DNA of 64,000 nt, taken from assembly GCF_945957355.1 (NCBI RefSeq), contig NZ_CAMFKM010000006.1:124001-188000 (forward strand), given 5' to 3'. Below are positions 61,489-64,000 of this stretch, in pieces (the stretch's first letter is position 1; each line of letters starts with the position of its first letter). This DNA is from an uncultured Reyranella sp. (GTDB lineage: Bacteria; Pseudomonadota; Alphaproteobacteria; Reyranellales; Reyranellaceae). Both the position numbers and the translations under genes were made by a program. The notes beneath the pieces are model-generated. The model did no database searches, had not been told where the DNA came from, and was given only the letters and a program-made list of their open reading frames with translations.

Positions 61489-62564
61489 CGCGAGGCTCCG
61501 GACATGTTGCTCACGATTTCCCAAGCGAGGTCGGCCGCAGGCTTCACCAGCTTGCCGGACTCGGCCGCGCGCATGTTCGAGGCCGTGCCGTCGAGCGACC
61601 GCGCATAGACGCCCTGGCGGATGCATGACACGCGGAACAGGTTATACGCCATGTAGAATTCCCAAAGTGCGGGCTCAGGCACGGCGCGCTTCGACAGGGT
61701 GCTGTAATAGCCTACCATCTCGGCCTCCGTGGGAAGGCCCAGAGCGGCGAGGTCATGTCCCAGCAGCCCGCCCCAGTCCTTCGGCGTGCGCCACAGCATG
61801 CAGAGATAGGCGAGTTCGGCCAGCGGATCGCCCAAGGTCGAGATCTCCCAGTCGATGATGCCCAGCACACGCGGCTCGGTGGCGTGGAAGATCATGTTGT
61901 CGAGGCGGTAGTCGCCATGGACCAGCACCGTTTCGTCGTTCGCCGGCAGGTTGGCCGGCAGCCAGTCGAACAGCCGGTCCATGGACTCGATCTTTTCGGT
62001 TTCGGAAGCCTTGTACTGTTTTCCCCAGCGCGAGATCTGGCGGGCCACGTAACTGCCGGGACGGCCGAAATCGGCAAGGCCGAGAGCGGCATAGTCGACC
62101 CTGTGGAGCCGGGCAAGCGCCTCGAACTTGGCCTGGTAGATGTCCCGCCGCCCCTCTTTAGGGACGTCCGGCAGCAGCGGATCCCACAGCACGCGGCCGT
62201 CGCAATATTCCATTATATAGAAAGGCGTACCCACCACGCTCACGTCCTCGCTGAGCGCGTAGGCCCGCGGGGTCGGCACGTCGGTACGATTGAGGGCCGA
62301 GATCACACGGAATTCGCGGTCGACCGCGTGAGCCGAGGGCAGCAGCTTGCCGGGCGGCTTGCGGCGCAGGACGTAGCGGCGTCCGGCGCCGTCGGTCAGC
62401 CGGTAGGTCGGGTTGGACTGGCCCCCCTTGAACTGCTCGGCGCGGACCGGCGGCACGAAGCCCTCGACGTTGCCGGCCATGAAGCGGCCGAGCGATTGCT
62501 CGTCGAACCGGTGCTTTTCCTGCACCGCCATCGTGCCGATATAGTCCTCGCCCCGCCGTGACAC
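61485..62564 (-). CDS. Phosphotransferase family protein (APH fold, ACAD10/11-like)
   Basis: The protein has 359 residues. The kinase-like fold shows 'GGQSNPTYRLTDGAGRRYVL', RRKPPGKLLPSAHAVDREF, the catalytic HGDYRLDNMIF and the metal IDWEISTLGDP. Members of this group phosphorylate hydroxylated acyl-CoAs or antibiotics; the LLPSAHAVDREF wording is that of ACAD10/11 kinase domains acting on 4-hydroxyacyl-CoA. A GTG at 62564 has AGGAGG seven bases upstream and is preferred; ATG 62531 is the other choice. Confidence 0.88.
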   Translation of the reverse strand: MSRRGEDYIGTMAVQEKHRFDEQSLGRFMAGNVEGFVPPVRAEQFKGGQSNPTYRLTDGAGRRYVLRRKPPGKLLPSAHAVDREFRVISALNRTDVPTPRAYALSEDVSVVGTPFYIMEYCDGRVLWDPLLPDVPKEGRRDIYQAKFEALARLHRVDYAALGLADFGRPGSYVARQISRWGKQYKASETEKIESMDRLFDWLPANLPANDETVLVHGDYRLDNMIFHATEPRVLGIIDWEISTLGDPLAELAYLCMLWRTPKDWGGLLGHDLAALGLPTEAEMVGYYSTLSKRAVPEPALWEFYMAYNLFRVSCIRQGVYARSLDGTASNMRAAESGKLVKPAADLAWEIVSNMSGASR

Positions 62565-62655
62565 CCGAAAGCCTCCTGAACGACCATTTATATTGGCCAG
62601 GAGTTTGCTCGTCCGGTGGGGCGCATGCAATATCGACCAACGGGGACATTGACGC

Positions 62656-63471
62656 GTGGAAACGCTGCTTACGAGCTATTCGCCGGCGGCCTGGACCGCC
62701 CTTCTGGCAACGGGCGTTCTGATCGGTCTGCTGGCAGGCTTGCTGGGGGTCGGCGGCGGCGTCGTGGCCGTTCCGATCCTGCTCGAAATCTTCGAATTTA
62801 TGGGCATTCCTACTTCACTCGCTGTGTCACTTGCGGTCGGCACCGCCCAAGCCAGTATCCTCATTGCTTCGACCACGGCCGCCGCGGCCCACTGGCGGGC
62901 TGGGACGATTGATAGGGAACTCGTGCGATCTTGGCTGCCGGCCCTGATGGTCGGCGCCATGATCGGGTTGGCCGTTGGGCCGTTCGCGCCATCATGGGTG
63001 CTCACCAGCCTCTTTGCGGTGATCGCCGCCGCACTTGCCGTGAAAATGGCGGCGGGTGATCGCCTCATTATTGGGCATCAGCAGCCTCAAGGCCGGCTCG
63101 CTCTCATGCCCCCCACGCTGGTGGGCGGGCTGGCCGCCGCCGTAGGGGTCGGCGGCGGAACCCTGAGCACCCCGGTGCTGACTCTGTTCTCGTTCTCGAT
63201 CAAGCGCGCCATCGGTGCGGGGGCACTGTTCAATCTCGTGATCGCCGTGCCAGCGACCCTGGTCTTCCTGCTGATGGATCTGAACACCCCAGGCCGGCCC
63301 GCCGATGCGCTAGGCGATGTCGCCCTGTTTTGCGTTGCAACCCTCTCGCTTCCGGCGCTCTTTGTCGCGCCGGTCGCGGCGCGGTGGTCGACACGCGCTC
63401 CCGTGTCTTTGCTGCGGCGCTTGTTTGCGTTCTGCCTCGCTGTAATCGCAGTCCGTCTGCTGCTTAGGTAG
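62656..63471 (+). CDS. TauE/SafE-family membrane permease
   Basis: The protein has 271 residues with about eight membrane helices in two repeats, each with the family glycine motif: GLLGVGGGVVAVPILL in the first and 'AAAVGVGGGTLSTPVLTLFS' in the second. The family exports sulfite, sulfoacetate or related anions; the substrate is unknown here. It starts with GTG at 62656, divergent from the phosphotransferase gene. Confidence 0.9.
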   Translation: METLLTSYSPAAWTALLATGVLIGLLAGLLGVGGGVVAVPILLEIFEFMGIPTSLAVSLAVGTAQASILIASTTAAAAHWRAGTIDRELVRSWLPALMVGAMIGLAVGPFAPSWVLTSLFAVIAAALAVKMAAGDRLIIGHQQPQGRLALMPPTLVGGLAAAVGVGGGTLSTPVLTLFSFSIKRAIGAGALFNLVIAVPATLVFLLMDLNTPGRPADALGDVALFCVATLSLPALFVAPVAARWSTRAPVSLLRRLFAFCLAVIAVRLLLR

Positions 63472-63597
63472 TGCATTTAGCACTTGTATTGCACTTGGCA
63501 CTTGGGCAAAGCGGCCGAATTGTGTTTAGCTGCTGGCGGCCCGGAGGTTCGGGCCCAACAGCACATCTGAAGACTACGCGTTTCTGGGGAGGCATCG

Positions 63598-64000
63598 TTG
63601 AATCGATTCCTGAGCAAGGACTTTTTGTCCGGGCTGATGTTCATTGGCTTCGGGCTGATCGCACTCTACTTCGGGCAGAAGCTAGCAATCGGGACACCCG
63701 TTCGCATGGGGCCGGGATATGTCCCGCGAATGCTGTCCCTCATCCTCATCGGGCTCGGAATCCTGGTCTGCATCGTCGCCATCGTGAGCGGCAGCGAGCC
63801 GGTCGAACGGCTCAAGTGGAAGCCGATCACGCTGGTGACCATCGGCATCATCTGCTTCGGATTGCTGTTCGAGCGCGCCGGCCTGATCCCCGCCCTTGTC
63901 GTGCTGATCATGATTTCCTCGCTGGCCGGTGAGGAATTCAAGTTCATGGAGGTGATCGGAAACATCGTGGTCCTCTCTGTTCTCTGCACGCTCGTCTTCA
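63598..64000 (+). CDS. tctB: TctB-family small membrane subunit of a tripartite tricarboxylate transporter (partial)
   Basis: The gene starts with TTG at 63598, six bases after GGGGAGG, and runs off the right edge; 134 residues are visible. The sequence 'FLSGLMFIGFGLIALYFGQK', then GTPVRMGPGYVPRMLSLILI is the DUF1468/TctB pattern, and three to four helices are seen. TctB pairs with the large TctA permease, expected just past the edge. The non-ATG start makes this gene easy to miss. Confidence 0.86.
   Translation, partial: MNRFLSKDFLSGLMFIGFGLIALYFGQKLAIGTPVRMGPGYVPRMLSLILIGLGILVCIVAIVSGSEPVERLKWKPITLVTIGIICFGLLFERAGLIPALVVLIMISSLAGEEFKFMEVIGNIVVLSVLCTLVF

Overview
The window is a GC-rich, densely coding stretch of an alphaproteobacterial chromosome. 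The general stress response set (PhyR, NepR, two EcfG-type sigma factors), a GapR/DUF2312 protein, a CpaA/Flp pair, UdgX and ClpS all point to this class. The many ABC importers, ligases and acid-sugar genes suggest a Rhodospirillales or Hyphomicrobiales soil or water heterotroph. I cannot name the genus from sequence alone. Almost every base is coding: no gene-free stretch exceeds about 300 bases, and the longest gap (25024-25331) holds two matching operator palindromes. I see no tRNA, rRNA, CRISPR array, insertion sequence or phage gene.

Layout. 1-491 is the cut 5' end of a peptide-type ABC binding protein. 604-8962 is a stress-response island: a secreted protein of unknown function, a CsbD-like protein, a 49-residue membrane protein, a hybrid histidine kinase, a HisKA_2 kinase with eroded ATP-binding boxes, PhyR, a 27-residue membrane peptide behind a sigma-EcfG-type promoter, two ECF sigma factors and NepR. 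9212-14138 carries an SDR dehydrogenase, a paralogue of the secreted protein, CpaA and a Flp pilin, PssA and Psd for phosphatidylethanolamine, and a LysM protein. 14255-19226 has a LOG-family protein, two unrelated isocitrate dehydrogenases in tandem and a DUF429 protein. 19360-22809 has a tandem Usp, a tripartite-transporter binding protein overlapping a beta-propeller gene, and GapR.

22928-28517 looks like a self-contained catabolic module: a PuuE-like cyclic-amide hydrolase and a NicC-like flavin monooxygenase, divergent from an ABC importer and a MarR regulator, with the two palindromes between. 28523-37114 has DUF1244, N-formylglutamate amidohydrolase, then a seven-gene operon for C4 acid sugars (glycerate kinase, GFA protein, OtnK, OtnC, OtnI, LtnD, pyruvate kinase) and three small paralogous membrane proteins. 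37231-44687 has an AT-richer Rieske oxygenase with an odd N-terminal module, a PaaK-like ligase, a DUF2339 membrane protein, an amidohydrolase and a TPR protein. 44707-48895 has glcDEF and rpmJ, the latter with a terminator-like hairpin in its leader. 49068-64000 has UdgX, DUF72, ClpS, an HpaB-type hydroxylase, a GST, a TauD-type dioxygenase, an Fe(III)-type ABC transporter, an acyl-CoA ligase with RidA, a legumain-like lipoprotein behind TetR and a phosphotransferase, a TauE permease and the start of a TctB gene.

Links between genes: glycolate oxidase and glycerate kinase feed C2/C3 acids to central metabolism, and the Otn/Ltn enzymes take threonate or erythronate to dihydroxyacetone phosphate. 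The tandem isocitrate dehydrogenases and pyruvate kinase are central carbon steps placed inside accessory surroundings. Most starts were chosen by Shine-Dalgarno sequence and family fit; several are GTG or TTG.
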